The notes under the pieces were generated by a model that ran no database searches, was not told the DNA's origin, and saw nothing but the letters and a program-made list of their open reading frames with translations. Of a DNA stretch of 64,000 bases, positions 1 through 7,926 are shown piece after piece. Position 1 is the first letter of the stretch. Every line of letters begins with the position of its first letter. The DNA lies in assembly GCF_024172185.1 (NCBI RefSeq), contig NZ_JAMZEC010000001.1:5600001-5664000 (forward strand), read 5' to 3'. The position numbers were made by a program, and so were the translations under genes. The stretch comes from Nonomuraea roseoviolacea subsp. carminata (GTDB taxonomy: Bacteria; Actinomycetota; Actinomycetes; Streptosporangiales; Streptosporangiaceae).

Positions 1-1128
1 GTGACCTGCCGGCGCACCCCGCCGACCGGCCCGTCGCCGACCCCCTCCACCACGCCCACATCGACCCCCTCGACCACTCCCACCTCGACCCCCTCGACCA
101 CTCCCACCTCGACGCCCTCGACCACTCCCACGTCGACGCCCACCACGACGACGACGCCGACCCAGCCGCCCGCCCAGCGCCCGGCGACGCAGATCACCGC
201 GGTCACCCCCGGAGACTACGAGGGCTCCTGCGCCGAGCCCGTGGCCTACCAGGCGGCCGGTCGCGTCACCCTGCCCGCGGGCGCGGCGCAGCAGGTCACG
301 TACTGGTGGACGCTCGACGGCACGGCGTGGCAGCGCCAGAGCGTCGACTTCCCGGCGAGCGCCCAGCCGCGTTCGCAGGAGGTCAGCGCCGGATGGAGTC
401 TCGGCTCCACCGACACCGGCGCCCACACGCTCGCCCTCCTCGCCGAGGGCGCCACGGCCACCGGCACACGCGCGTTCACCTTCACCTGCGGCGCCGACCC
501 GGGCGCCGCCGACCTGAAGCTGAAGTACGTGCTGACGTCCCAGTACAAGGGCGTCTGCGACGGCTCCTTCCCGCTGCACGCGAGGGCCCTCCTGTCCACG
601 GACCGCGAGGCCGAGGTCAGGTACCGCTTCGTCGTGGACGGCAAGCCCGGCGACACCAGGACCGAGCTGCTCAAGCCGGGCGTCCAGCAGACGATCAGCG
701 ACGTCTGGTACAGCAGGGCCACCGCGAGCGGGTCCGGCGTCGTCCGCCTGGAGGTGCTGAACCACAACAGGATCGTCAAGGAGAACCCCTACACCTGGAC
801 CTGCGTGCCCAAGAACCCCGCGCCCGGCACGGTGGACCTCGTCTCGATCACCACCACGCCCTACTTCGGCGACTGCGTCGAGGCGCCGTACGTGACCGCT
901 CACGGCGCGTTCCGGGCGGCTCCCGGAACCGCGATCACCTGGCGGTGGGTCATCGACGGCCGGCCGGACTCCGAGCACACGGCCACCGTCGAGGCGGGCG
1001 GCCTGCTCCAGGTGCAGTCGGCGTACTGGCACCGGACCACGAAGACCGGCGGGACGGTCCGCCTGGAGGTGCTGAACCACAACAAGCCGTCCGCCGAGGA
1101 GCCCTACCCGGTCACCTGCAAGAACTAG
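1..1128 (+). CDS. Thr/Pro-rich Ig-like-repeat surface protein, probably 5'-truncated
   Basis: The reading frame is open from base 1 (GTG) to a TAG at 1126-1128. A Thr/Pro/Ser linker made of TPSTTPTS-type octads (about residues 14-58) is followed by three related domains of about 95-105 residues. Each has a Cys near its start and a closing Cys (for example FTFTC, YTWTC, YPVTC), and domains 2 and 3 share the phrase RLEVLNHN. This looks like the extracellular part of a surface or membrane protein with Ig-like beta-sandwich modules. No signal peptide or membrane segment is visible, so the true start may lie upstream of the window, for example behind a kinase domain and membrane helix as is common in actinobacterial Ser/Thr kinases; that is inference. 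The exact function is unknown. It converges on the kinase gene 4 nt away. Confidence 0.7.
   Translation: MTCRRTPPTGPSPTPSTTPTSTPSTTPTSTPSTTPTSTPSTTPTSTPTTTTTPTQPPAQRPATQITAVTPGDYEGSCAEPVAYQAAGRVTLPAGAAQQVTYWWTLDGTAWQRQSVDFPASAQPRSQEVSAGWSLGSTDTGAHTLALLAEGATATGTRAFTFTCGADPGAADLKLKYVLTSQYKGVCDGSFPLHARALLSTDREAEVRYRFVVDGKPGDTRTELLKPGVQQTISDVWYSRATASGSGVVRLEVLNHNRIVKENPYTWTCVPKNPAPGTVDLVSITTTPYFGDCVEAPYVTAHGAFRAAPGTAITWRWVIDGRPDSEHTATVEAGGLLQVQSAYWHRTTKTGGTVRLEVLNHNKPSAEEPYPVTCKN
40..135 (+). repeat. 24-bp in-frame tandem repeat (TPSTTPTS)
   Basis: About four copies of a 24-nt unit encode the octapeptide TPSTTPTS within the linker of the left-edge surface protein. Copies differ at a few wobble positions. 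Such linkers usually span the cell wall and may be O-glycosylated; that is inference. Confidence 0.75.
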
Positions 1129-1132
1129 CCGG

Positions 1133-3061
1133 TCAGCCGAAGGCCAGCCGCTCGCGGCGCCGGTAGCCGGGCCGGGTCAGCGCCAGGAACATCCTGGACG
1201 AGCGGCCCGACCCGGCCAGGATCCGCTCGGTCTCCTCGCCGGTGGCGTGCCGGTCCAGCCACGGCACCCGGAACGCCATCTGCCGCACAGGGACCTGACC
1301 GGCGACCCGCCTCTCGGCGCGCGCCCAGGCCGCGGGCGGCACCCGTTCCGTGATGATCGGGAACAGTTCGGCCTCCTCACCGGCGATGTGCTCGGCGAGG
1401 AGGTCGAGCACCGGCTTCAGCTCGCGTCCGAGGCGGGCCAGATCGCCGTCCACGGCCGCGCGGCAGCGCTCCATCAGCGGGCCGAGCGCCTCGTGCCCGC
1501 CGGCGTAGGGGGACAGGTCGAAGGCGTCGCCCGCGGCGCGGGCGACGAGCGGCCACAGGGCCTCGTCCCCGTGGACGTGATGGTGGATGGCCGACAGCAG
1601 CGACCTGGTGTACCAGCGGGTCGCGGCCTCCCGGGCGGCGGAGACGGCTCCGGCCTCGGGCAGGAGCTCGGTCAGGCGGCCCAGGTCGGCGAGCATGGCC
1701 CGGTGGGCGACGTACGACGCGGTGAGGTCGGGCGACGCGGTGAGGCCGGGGGAGGCGGTGAGGTCGCGCGACGCGGTGAGGCCGGGCAGCGCCGCGGGGC
1801 CGGGGCCGCGCCTCTCGCCCGTCCTGGACGGCCCGTCGCCGAGCGGACGGCCCGGGGAGACGGCAGGACGGTCCGGGGAGACGGCGGGACGGTCCGGGGA
1901 GACGGCGGGACGGTCCGATGAGACGGCCGGGCCGCCGCGGTTGTCCGCCACGGCCGCGTCCCTTGTGGCAGGGGCGCCCGGCGCGGGGCCGCGTTCGGCG
2001 TCCCAGGCGCGTAAGCGGGGCCAGGCGCGGGCGAGCGCGGCGCTGGCCGGCTCGACGCGTTCGCCGCTGACGGCCACGAGCGTCCCCGCCTCGGCCGGGA
2101 CGGGCCGCACCGCCACGCTCGGCCGCACGAGCAGCCCGGCCTCGGTGAGCCGGTCGAGCACCCCGTGCTCGTCGCGGCACACGGTGTCCCCGTCGATCAG
2201 GCGCAGCAGCAGCACGGGAGCCTCGTCCCGCTGGAGCGGCGTCAGCGACGCGTAGACCCGCTCGGCCACCTCGCCCAGCGACGGCGGCCCCGCCAGCCCC
2301 TCGGGCGCCCCCAGCGTGTACGGCGGCTCCGGGAAGTCCCCCAGGAGCTCCTCCGACGACGGGCGGTCCGCCGGGTCCTTGGCCAGGGCACGCCCGACCA
2401 GGGAGCGCAGCGGCTCCGGCAGCGCGTCCAGGTCGGGGTCCACGGCCAGCAGCCGGTGCATCACGCCGCCCAGGCTCTCCCCGCGGAACGGGTCGTGCCC
2501 CGTGGCGGCGAACAGCATCACCCCGCCCCAGGCGAACACGTCCGCCTCCGGCCCCGGCCGCCGCCCGGTGAAGACCTCGGGCGCCAGGTACGTGCAGGTG
2601 CCGACCGCGCCCGGGACCGTCACACCGGCGTCGATCACGGTGGGCCCGTCGGGGGAGAGCAGCACGTTCTCGGGCCGCAGGTCGCGATGGGCGATCCCCA
2701 CGGCGTGCAGGGTGCGCAGCGCCGCCGCCATGCCCGCCGCCAGCGCGGCCAGCTCCCCGCCGGCGTACGGCCCGTGCCGCTGCACCGCCTCCCGCAGGTC
2801 GGGCCCCTCGACGAACTCGCTCACGATGTACGGCACCGCGCCGTCCATCCCGACGCCCACCACCCGGGCCAGATGCCGCGGCGAGACCCGCCACACGGCG
2901 TCGGAGAGCTGGCCGTCGACCTCGCCCCGGGGCACCTTGACCGCGAAGCGGCGTCCTTCGTCGTCGTAGGCGTCGTAGACCACGCCCCGCCCGCCGGCAC
3001 CCAGCCGTCCGGCCAGCCAGTAGCCGCCGAGACTCGTGGGGTCGCCCGGCACCAAGCGCAT
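1133..3061 (-). CDS. Ser/Thr protein kinase fused to a hemerythrin (HHE) domain
   Basis: The N-terminal 250 residues are an Hanks-type kinase: Gly loop GRLGAGGRGVV, catalytic Lys in FAVKVPR, catalytic loop HRDLRPEN, and APEVFTG. The metal-binding DFG motif is DAG here, keeping the Asp but not the Phe. After a winged-helix-like stretch and a disordered linker with PAVSPDR and LTASPD repeats, the C-terminal 180 residues form a hemerythrin-like four-helix bundle with the expected metal ligands (HHHVHGDE, HEAL, HIAGEEAE). The family fold binds a di-iron centre that senses O2, NO or redox state, so the product may be an iron/oxygen-responsive cytosolic kinase; the coupling is inference. No membrane segment is seen. 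ATG 3061 and GTG 3067 are both possible starts; neither has a good ribosome binding site. Confidence 0.85.
   Translation of the reverse strand: MRLVPGDPTSLGGYWLAGRLGAGGRGVVYDAYDDEGRRFAVKVPRGEVDGQLSDAVWRVSPRHLARVVGVGMDGAVPYIVSEFVEGPDLREAVQRHGPYAGGELAALAAGMAAALRTLHAVGIAHRDLRPENVLLSPDGPTVIDAGVTVPGAVGTCTYLAPEVFTGRRPGPEADVFAWGGVMLFAATGHDPFRGESLGGVMHRLLAVDPDLDALPEPLRSLVGRALAKDPADRPSSEELLGDFPEPPYTLGAPEGLAGPPSLGEVAERVYASLTPLQRDEAPVLLLRLIDGDTVCRDEHGVLDRLTEAGLLVRPSVAVRPVPAEAGTLVAVSGERVEPASAALARAWPRLRAWDAERGPAPGAPATRDAAVADNRGGPAVSSDRPAVSPDRPAVSPDRPAVSPGRPLGDGPSRTGERRGPGPAALPGLTASRDLTASPGLTASPDLTASYVAHRAMLADLGRLTELLPEAGAVSAAREAATRWYTRSLLSAIHHHVHGDEALWPLVARAAGDAFDLSPYAGGHEALGPLMERCRAAVDGDLARLGRELKPVLDLLAEHIAGEEAELFPIITERVPPAAWARAERRVAGQVPVRQMAFRVPWLDRHATGEETERILAGSGRSSRMFLALTRPGYRRRERLAFG
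1722..1925 (-). repeat. Two in-frame tandem repeats in the kinase linker
   Basis: Four copies of a 21-nt unit (about 1848-1925, heptad PAVSPDR) and about four copies of an 18-nt unit (about 1722-1795, hexad LTASPD) lie in the linker between the kinase and the hemerythrin domains. They are low-complexity, probably flexible spacers that vary by slippage. Confidence 0.7.
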
Positions 3062-3250
3062 CGTCACTGATGCTTAGATGCGGCCGGGGCGGGTTTGGTT
3101 GTGCCCGTTCGGGGTGTTCCGCGGCCGGGTGCCGGTTCGGTGGGGGCACCGGGTGGAGAAGGGGACGTCACAGGCCCTCCGCGCGCCTCGGAGGACCCGT
3201 GCGTCATGATCATTATGCCAGCGTCCCGGACGGGGACGGCCACACCGTGG

Positions 3251-3760
3251 TCAGCCGCCGTCACGCGCGGCTGATCCCAGCGCCCGCAGCGTGCCCTCGG
3301 CCACCTCCTCGGGCGTCGCCGTGCTCACGTCGAAGGTGATGTCGGCCACCTCGCGGAAGAACGGCTCGCGCCGCGCCCGCATCACCGACGGCGCGAAGTC
3401 GGGCCGGTGGGCGCCGGAACGCATCCGCTGGGCCAGGACCGCGTCGGGCGCGTCCACCCACACCACGAACGCCCCGCGCAGCGCCTCCCGCACCCGGGGG
3501 TCCTCGACGGCGCTGGCCGCCGCGGTGATCACCTTGGGCGGGCCGGCGAGCTCGGCCAGGACGTGCTCGGCCTCCCGCCGGTGCAGCACGTCCGCGCCCT
3601 CGCTCGCCGCGATCTGCGCCGCCGTGGCTCCGTACCGCTCGCGCAGGAACGGGTCGCTGTCGCTCAGCGGCAGGTCAAGGGCCTTGCTGATGAGGCGTCC
3701 CGCGGACGTCTTGCCCGCGCCCATAAGCCCGACCATCACTACTGGTTTGTTTTTTGCCAT
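3251..3760 (-). CDS. Shikimate-kinase-like small P-loop kinase
   Basis: A 169-residue protein beginning MAKNKPVVMVGLMGAGKTSAG with a Walker A (GLMGAGKT) at residues 11-18, a DSD motif (about 34-36) typical of shikimate kinase substrate binding, and a lid-like RMRSG...RPDF region. Shikimate kinases phosphorylate shikimate in aromatic amino acid synthesis, but no other aro gene is nearby and this belongs to a divergent branch, so the substrate is uncertain (gluconate-kinase-like or nucleoside-kinase-like roles are alternatives). The start at 3760 was chosen because the Walker A sits at the right distance and AGAGG lies upstream. The start codon overlaps a promoter-like element for the divergent DUF6458 gene. 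Confidence 0.75.
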   Translation of the reverse strand: MAKNKPVVMVGLMGAGKTSAGRLISKALDLPLSDSDPFLRERYGATAAQIAASEGADVLHRREAEHVLAELAGPPKVITAAASAVEDPRVREALRGAFVVWVDAPDAVLAQRMRSGAHRPDFAPSVMRARREPFFREVADITFDVSTATPEEVAEGTLRALGSAARDGG

Positions 3761-3768
3761 GTGGATAG
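3745..3768 (+). promoter_or_regulatory. SigB-like promoter (GTTT-N14-GGATAG), weaker match
   Basis: GTTT at 3745-3748 and GGATAG at 3763-3768 are separated by 14 nt and lie about 27 nt upstream of the DUF6458 start. It resembles the GNNT-N14/16-GGGTAC/T consensus of actinobacterial general-stress sigma factors with one deviation in the -10. It overlaps the start codon of the divergent kinase gene. Confidence 0.4.
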
Positions 3769-3794
3769 AGGTTCCTCTTGTCAAGGAGGTACTA

Positions 3795-4076
3795 ATGACC
3801 ATCGCCGGAAGCATCATCCTCATCATGCTTGGCGCGATCCTCACCTGGGCCGTCGAGTTCGACCTCGCCGGTCTCGACATCAACGTCGTCGGCGTCATCC
3901 TCATGCTCGGCGGTCTGATCGGGCTCCTGTTCGGCATCTACCGGATCCAGGTGACCCGCCGGGCGGTCGGCCCGATCGACGAGCCGGTGACCCGCCACGA
4001 GATCTACGAGGAGCCCGAGGCGCGCCGCACCACCGTGTACGAGGAGCGCCGCCGCTACGACGAGCCCCCGCTGTAA
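3795..4076 (+). CDS. DUF6458 family small membrane protein
   Basis: A 93-residue protein with two hydrophobic helices (about residues 3-22 and 28-49) and a charged, Glu/Arg-rich cytoplasmic tail ending YDEPPL. The sequence LIMLGAILTWAVEFDLAGLDINVVGVILMLGG matches the DUF6458 pattern of small actinobacterial membrane proteins whose role is unknown. The start ATG has a near-perfect AAGGAGGT eight nucleotides earlier region (3783-3790). It is followed 53 nt later by chaB-like and the two probably form an operon behind the stress-type promoter. Confidence 0.85.
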   Translation: MTIAGSIILIMLGAILTWAVEFDLAGLDINVVGVILMLGGLIGLLFGIYRIQVTRRAVGPIDEPVTRHEIYEEPEARRTTVYEERRRYDEPPL

Positions 4077-4129
4077 CCCCCACCACGACGCCACGCGTGG
4101 GACGAAGCCATCGCAGGAGGTGAACCGAC

Positions 4130-4516
4130 ATGCCCGCCAAGGACGAACTGCCGTCGACGATCCGGCGCTCGCCCAAGAAGGCGCAGGACACGTGGATGAA
4201 GGCGCACGACTCGGCCGTGCAGACGTACGGCGAGGGACGCCGCGCCCACATGACGGCCTTCGCGGCGCTGAAGCACTCGTTCGAGAAGGTCGGCGACCAC
4301 TGGGAGCCCAAGTCCGGGAAGGGACCCTCGGACCAGGGCGCCAAGGACCGCTCCGGCCGCACGGCCGAGGGCGTGGACGCCAACGCCAGCAAGGAGCACC
4401 TGCAGAAGGTGGCTTCCCAGCTCGGCGTCACCGGCCGGTCGAAGATGACCAAGCAGGAGCTGGTCGACGCCATCAAGAAGGCCAACCGCCGGGCCACCGC
4501 CAAGGCCCGCGGTTAG
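4130..4516 (+). CDS. ChaB family protein with C-terminal Rho-N-like domain
   Basis: 128 residues. The N-terminal 60 residues match ChaB (MPAKDELPSTI, then W.KAHDSA), a small fold named from the E. coli cation transport regulator; its true molecular role is unsettled. After a linker rich in Lys and Gly, residues about 85-125 (KEHLQKVASQLGV...MTKQELVDAIKKANRR) resemble the SAP/Rho N-terminal helical domain that binds nucleic acid, so a nucleic-acid-associated stress protein is plausible (inference). AGGAGG upstream at 4114-4119 supports the start. It ends just before a strong terminator. Confidence 0.85.
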   Translation: MPAKDELPSTIRRSPKKAQDTWMKAHDSAVQTYGEGRRAHMTAFAALKHSFEKVGDHWEPKSGKGPSDQGAKDRSGRTAEGVDANASKEHLQKVASQLGVTGRSKMTKQELVDAIKKANRRATAKARG

Positions 4517-4532
4517 TCCGTCCGAGCTCGTC

Positions 4533-4560
4533 AGGCCCGCCAGGCTCGCCCGGCGGGCCT
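4533..4560 (+). terminator. Intrinsic terminator-like hairpin after chaB-like gene
   Basis: AGGCCCGCC (4533-4541) pairs perfectly with GGCGGGCCT (4552-4560) around a 10-nt loop, followed by TCGTCT. It lies 16 nt after the stop codon and between convergent genes, so it may serve both strands. Confidence 0.7.
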
Positions 4561-4609
4561 TCGTCTGCGCCCCGGCGTCTTCATCGAGACTTCAGAGCAG
4601 GCGGAGACT

Positions 4610-6436
4610 TCAGAGCAGGCGCTTGACCGCCTCGACGATGGCGCGCCGGTCGATGCGGGCGTCGGCGAGCTGCTCCGCCGGCGTGGCCGAGCCCGGCAGC
4701 CCCCGCACGGCCAGCTTCACCACCCGCGGCCCCAGCTCGCTCACCGCGTCCGTCACCGCGTCGCCGAGCCCGCCCTCCGGCCGGTGGTCCTCGACGGTGA
4801 TGAGGTTGCCGGTCGTGGTGGCGGCGGCGGTCAGGGCGGCCTTGTCGACGGGCTTGACGGAGTAGAGGTCGATGACGCCCACGGGGATGCCGCCGGCGGC
4901 CAGCTCGTCGGCCGCCGCCAGCGCCTCGTGCACGGTCACCCCGGCGGCGACGATCGTGGCCCGGTCGGCCGGCGTGTGGCGCAGCACCCGCGAGCCGCCC
5001 ACGGGGAAGCGCTCGCCGGGCTTGTAGATGACGGGCGTGTCGCCGCGGGTCGTCCGCAGGTAGGACACGCCGGAGATGCCGGCCATCTCGGCGGTCAGGG
5101 CCGCCGCCTGGTTGGCGTCGCAGGGGTAGAGCACCGTGCTGCCGTACACGGAGCGCAGCATCGCCAGGTCCTCCAGCCCCATCTGGGAGGGGCCGTCCTC
5201 GCCGATCGCCACGCCCGCGTGCGAGCCGACGAGCCTGATCGACGCCTGGCTCACGGCGGCCATCCGGATGAAGTCGTGCGCCCGGGTCAGGAACGCCGCG
5301 AACGTCGCCGCGTACGGCACGAAGCCGCGCGCCTGCATGCCGACGGCGGCGGCGACGAGCTGCTGCTCGGCGATGTACAGCTCGAAGAAGCGGTCGGGGA
5401 ACGCCTTGGCGAACTCCTGGGTCTTGGTGGAGTCGGCCACCTCGCCGTCCAGCGCGACCACGTCGCCGCGGGCCGCGCCGAGGGCGGCCAGCGCCTCGCC
5501 GTACCCGGTGCGGGTGGCGACGCGGGTGCCCGGCTCGTACTCGGGCAGCGTCAGCGGACCGTCGTCGAACCGGTACGGCTGCGGCATGAACTCCGGCCGG
5601 TGAACGTCCACGGTGAGGGTGCGCACGCCGCCCAGCTCGGCGACGGCCGTGTCCGGGTCCTTCAGCGCCTTGCCGTGGGCGCCCTCGCGGTTCTCCACCT
5701 CGACGACGCCCTCGCCCTTGCGGGTCTTGGCCAGGATGACGGTGGGCCGCCTGCGGGTGTTGCACGCGTCGCCCAGCGCGAAGTCGATCTGCCCGGGGTC
5801 GTGGCCGTCGATCTCGACGGTGTGCCAGCCGAACGCGCCGAACCTGCGCGCGTACGCCCCGGTGTCCCAGCCGTGCCGGGTGGGACCGCGCTGGCCGAGC
5901 CGGTTCACGTCCACGATGAGCGTCAGGTTGGCCAGTCCCTCGTCGCCGGCGTGCTCGGCGGCCTCCCACACGGAGCCCTCGGCCAGCTCGCTGTCACCGC
6001 ACAGCACCCACACCCGGTACGGCAGGCGCTCCAGCCGCCCGGCCATCGCCATGCCCACGCCGACCGGCAGCCCCTGCCCCAGCGACCCGGTCGCCACGTC
6101 CACCCAGGGCAGGCGCGGGGTCGGGTGCCCCTCCAGCCGGCTGCCCCGCTTCCTGAAGGACAGCAGCTCCTCGTCGGTGATGGCGCCCGCCGCCTTGAAC
6201 AGGGCGTACAACAGCGGCGAGGCGTGCCCCTTGGAGAAGATCAGATGGTCGTTGGCCGGGTTGTCGGGGTGCTCGAAGTCGTAGCGCAGGTGACAGGCGA
6301 ACAGCACCGCCATCAGGTCCGCGGCCGACATCGACGAGGTGGGATGGCCCGATCCCGCGGCGGCCGAGCTGCGCACGGAGTCCACGCGCAGCTGGCCGGC
6401 CAGTTCGGTCAGGTAGTGCAGGTCGCGTTCGGGCAT
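4610..6436 (-). CDS. Transketolase (single-chain, 608 aa)
   Basis: Transketolase moves two-carbon ketol units with thiamine diphosphate, joining the pentose phosphate pathway to glycolysis. The N-terminal ThDP domain has GSGHPTSSMSAADLMAVLF, the GHASPLLYA motif and the GDSELAEGSVWEA ThDP/metal motif; the pyrimidine-binding domain follows (about 320-490, with the catalytic-type Glu in VALDGEVADST) and then the C-terminal domain (VIDLYSVKPVD). It is shorter than E. coli TktA (about 660 residues), typical of the actinobacterial short form that can also resemble split E1-type enzymes. The start ATG at 6436 has AGGAGG eight nt upstream; a TTG at 6442 is in frame but lies too near that site. A stress-type promoter precedes it, which suggests a stress-induced paralogue instead of the housekeeping enzyme. 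Confidence 0.9.
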   Translation of the reverse strand: MPERDLHYLTELAGQLRVDSVRSSAAAGSGHPTSSMSAADLMAVLFACHLRYDFEHPDNPANDHLIFSKGHASPLLYALFKAAGAITDEELLSFRKRGSRLEGHPTPRLPWVDVATGSLGQGLPVGVGMAMAGRLERLPYRVWVLCGDSELAEGSVWEAAEHAGDEGLANLTLIVDVNRLGQRGPTRHGWDTGAYARRFGAFGWHTVEIDGHDPGQIDFALGDACNTRRRPTVILAKTRKGEGVVEVENREGAHGKALKDPDTAVAELGGVRTLTVDVHRPEFMPQPYRFDDGPLTLPEYEPGTRVATRTGYGEALAALGAARGDVVALDGEVADSTKTQEFAKAFPDRFFELYIAEQQLVAAAVGMQARGFVPYAATFAAFLTRAHDFIRMAAVSQASIRLVGSHAGVAIGEDGPSQMGLEDLAMLRSVYGSTVLYPCDANQAAALTAEMAGISGVSYLRTTRGDTPVIYKPGERFPVGGSRVLRHTPADRATIVAAGVTVHEALAAADELAAGGIPVGVIDLYSVKPVDKAALTAAATTTGNLITVEDHRPEGGLGDAVTDAVSELGPRVVKLAVRGLPGSATPAEQLADARIDRRAIVEAVKRLL

Positions 6437-6465
6437 GGTCAAGGCCTCCTCTGGTCGTCCGCCGC

Positions 6466-6490
6466 CTACCCCTTCTCGGCCGCTTAACGC
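6466..6490 (-). promoter_or_regulatory. SigB-like promoter of transketolase gene
   Basis: On the minus strand GCGT (6490-6487), 15 nt, GGGTAG (6471-6466); the overlapping GTTA gives a 13-nt spacing. The -10 lies about 30 nt upstream of the ATG. Confidence 0.6.
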
Positions 6491-6521
6491 GGGGGCGCGC
6501 GCTCGCGGAGGCCCTGACCGG

Positions 6522-7613
6522 TCAGCGCGAGCGCCGCAGGAGCGCCACGGCCGCGGCGGCCCCCGCCGCGAGGCCGAGCAGGACCGGCCGGCGGTGCTGG
6601 GACAGCCAGAGCTGCGGGCTGCGCGCGTGCGAGCGCCCGTCGAAGCTGCCGTGGGCGCCGTAGTCCTGGTCCTCGTCGGCCGGCTCCCACAGGTTGGCCA
6701 CGCCGGTCGGCGTCTTGTCGTCCGTGACCTGGGACTTCGTTCCCGTACGAGCCAGGTAGCGGTCCACCAGGGCCGGGGCGATCCGCTGCGCGACGAGCGT
6801 CGCGGCGGTGGTCGAGCCGACCCAGTACTCCTTGCGCTCCGGGTGCTCGGCCGCGTAGACGATGCCGTTCGCGGCGACCTCGGGCTGGTAGATGGGCGGC
6901 ACCGGCTGCGGGTGGCGGCGCAGCTTGGACAGCACCCAGTCGAACTGCGGCGTGTTGACCGCGGGGAGCTGCACCATGGTGATCCTGATGTCGCTGCCCT
7001 CGCTCATCAGCTCGGTGCGCACCGACTCGGTGAAGCCCTTGACGGCGTGCTTGGCGCCGCAGTACGCCGACTGCAACGGGATGCCGCGGTACGACAGGGC
7101 AGAGCCGGTCTGCACGATCGTGCCCCGGCCCCTGGGCCGCATCAGGTCGAGGGCGACGCGGGTGCCCCACACGTAGCCGAGGTAGGTGACGGCGGTGGTG
7201 CGCTCGAACTCCTCGGGGGTGATGTCGGTGAACTTGGCGAAGACCGACGAGAACGCCACGTTGATCCACACGTCGATCGGGCCCATGTCGGCCTCGACCT
7301 GCTCGGCCGCCCGCCGGAGCTGCTCGTAGTCGGCCACGTCGGCCTCGAACACCTTCCCGCTGCCGCCGGCCACGCCCACGTCCACGGCGGCGGCGCCGAG
7401 CCCGGTCGTGCCGCGGGCGATGAGCGCGACCTTCGCGCCCTTCGCGCCCAGCTCACGGACCACGGCCCGGCCCACGCCGCCGCTGGCGCCGGTCACCACG
7501 ACCACCTTGCCGCGCAGGTCGTGGGGGCGCAGCCCCTCGGCCGTCTCGGCGACGGCCCCGGCGAGGGACCCCGTCGGGGTCCCGGAGCTCACGTCGGTTC
7601 GCTGCGGAGTCAT
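6522..7613 (-). CDS. SDR family oxidoreductase with C-terminal hydrophobic tail
   Basis: A 363-residue short-chain dehydrogenase/reductase. The Rossmann cofactor loop is TGASGGVGRA (about residues 37-46), the catalytic Ser is in GSALSYRG and the YxxxK pair is in SAYCGAKHAVKG. The substrate is unknown. The protein ends with a basic/hydrophobic tail (PVLLGLAAGAAAAVALLRRSR region) that may anchor it to the membrane, a layout seen in SDRs of this group. The start ATG lies 2 nt after the stop of the small membrane protein gene, so both form an operon transcribed from the divergent stress-type promoter region at 7.9 kb. Confidence 0.88.
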   Translation of the reverse strand: MTPQRTDVSSGTPTGSLAGAVAETAEGLRPHDLRGKVVVVTGASGGVGRAVVRELGAKGAKVALIARGTTGLGAAAVDVGVAGGSGKVFEADVADYEQLRRAAEQVEADMGPIDVWINVAFSSVFAKFTDITPEEFERTTAVTYLGYVWGTRVALDLMRPRGRGTIVQTGSALSYRGIPLQSAYCGAKHAVKGFTESVRTELMSEGSDIRITMVQLPAVNTPQFDWVLSKLRRHPQPVPPIYQPEVAANGIVYAAEHPERKEYWVGSTTAATLVAQRIAPALVDRYLARTGTKSQVTDDKTPTGVANLWEPADEDQDYGAHGSFDGRSHARSPQLWLSQHRRPVLLGLAAGAAAAVALLRRSR

Positions 7614-7615
7614 GC

Positions 7616-7870
7616 TCACCCTGCCTCTCCCACGTTCCTGCGCTTCTGCCGCCGTACGGCGAGCACCATGTCGATGACCGTGACCACGGCGACGACGACC
7701 GCGATGCCCGTCAGCACCGGGAAATGCCCGATCAGGCCCAGCACCGCCATCGCGAAACAGAAGACGAGGATGAACGACCCCGCCCTGATGTGGACCACGT
7801 CTCTCGGCGTCGCCGGCACCATGGGTTTGCCCGTCGCCGAGCGTTCCTCCCACTGGTTGTTCTCAGACAT
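7616..7870 (-). CDS. Small two-helix membrane protein
   Basis: 84 residues: a hydrophilic N-terminus, then two hydrophobic stretches (about 30-47 and 50-70) and a basic end RRQKRRN. The family is not recognised with confidence. GGTGAGGAC precedes the ATG. It is the first gene of an operon with the SDR gene and shares its upstream region with the divergent topoisomerase gene. Confidence 0.75.
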   Translation of the reverse strand: MSENNQWEERSATGKPMVPATPRDVVHIRAGSFILVFCFAMAVLGLIGHFPVLTGIAVVVAVVTVIDMVLAVRRQKRRNVGEAG

Positions 7871-7880
7871 GGGTCCTCAC

Positions 7881-7905
7881 CTGCCCGTGCCGTTTGGGGC
7901 CTAAC
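7881..7905 (-). promoter_or_regulatory. SigB-like promoter of small membrane protein-SDR operon
   Basis: Minus strand GTTA (7905-7902), 15-nt spacer, GGGCAG (7886-7881), 11 nt upstream of the ATG at 7870. It interlocks with the divergent promoter at 7892-7916. Confidence 0.55.
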
Positions 7906-7916
7906 GTTCGGGGTAG
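7892..7916 (+). promoter_or_regulatory. SigB-like promoter of topoisomerase IB gene
   Basis: GTTT (7892-7895), 15-nt spacer, GGGTAG (7911-7916): an excellent match to the general-stress consensus. The predicted start point is about 4-6 nt before the GTG at 7927, so the transcript is close to leaderless. Confidence 0.7.
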
Positions 7917-7926
7917 CCGCGCTGCC

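Noticed and set aside
3291..3794. Longer upstream start for the DUF6458 gene
   Set aside because: The extension overlaps the divergent kinase gene in antisense; a perfect AAGGAGGT points to the ATG at 3795.
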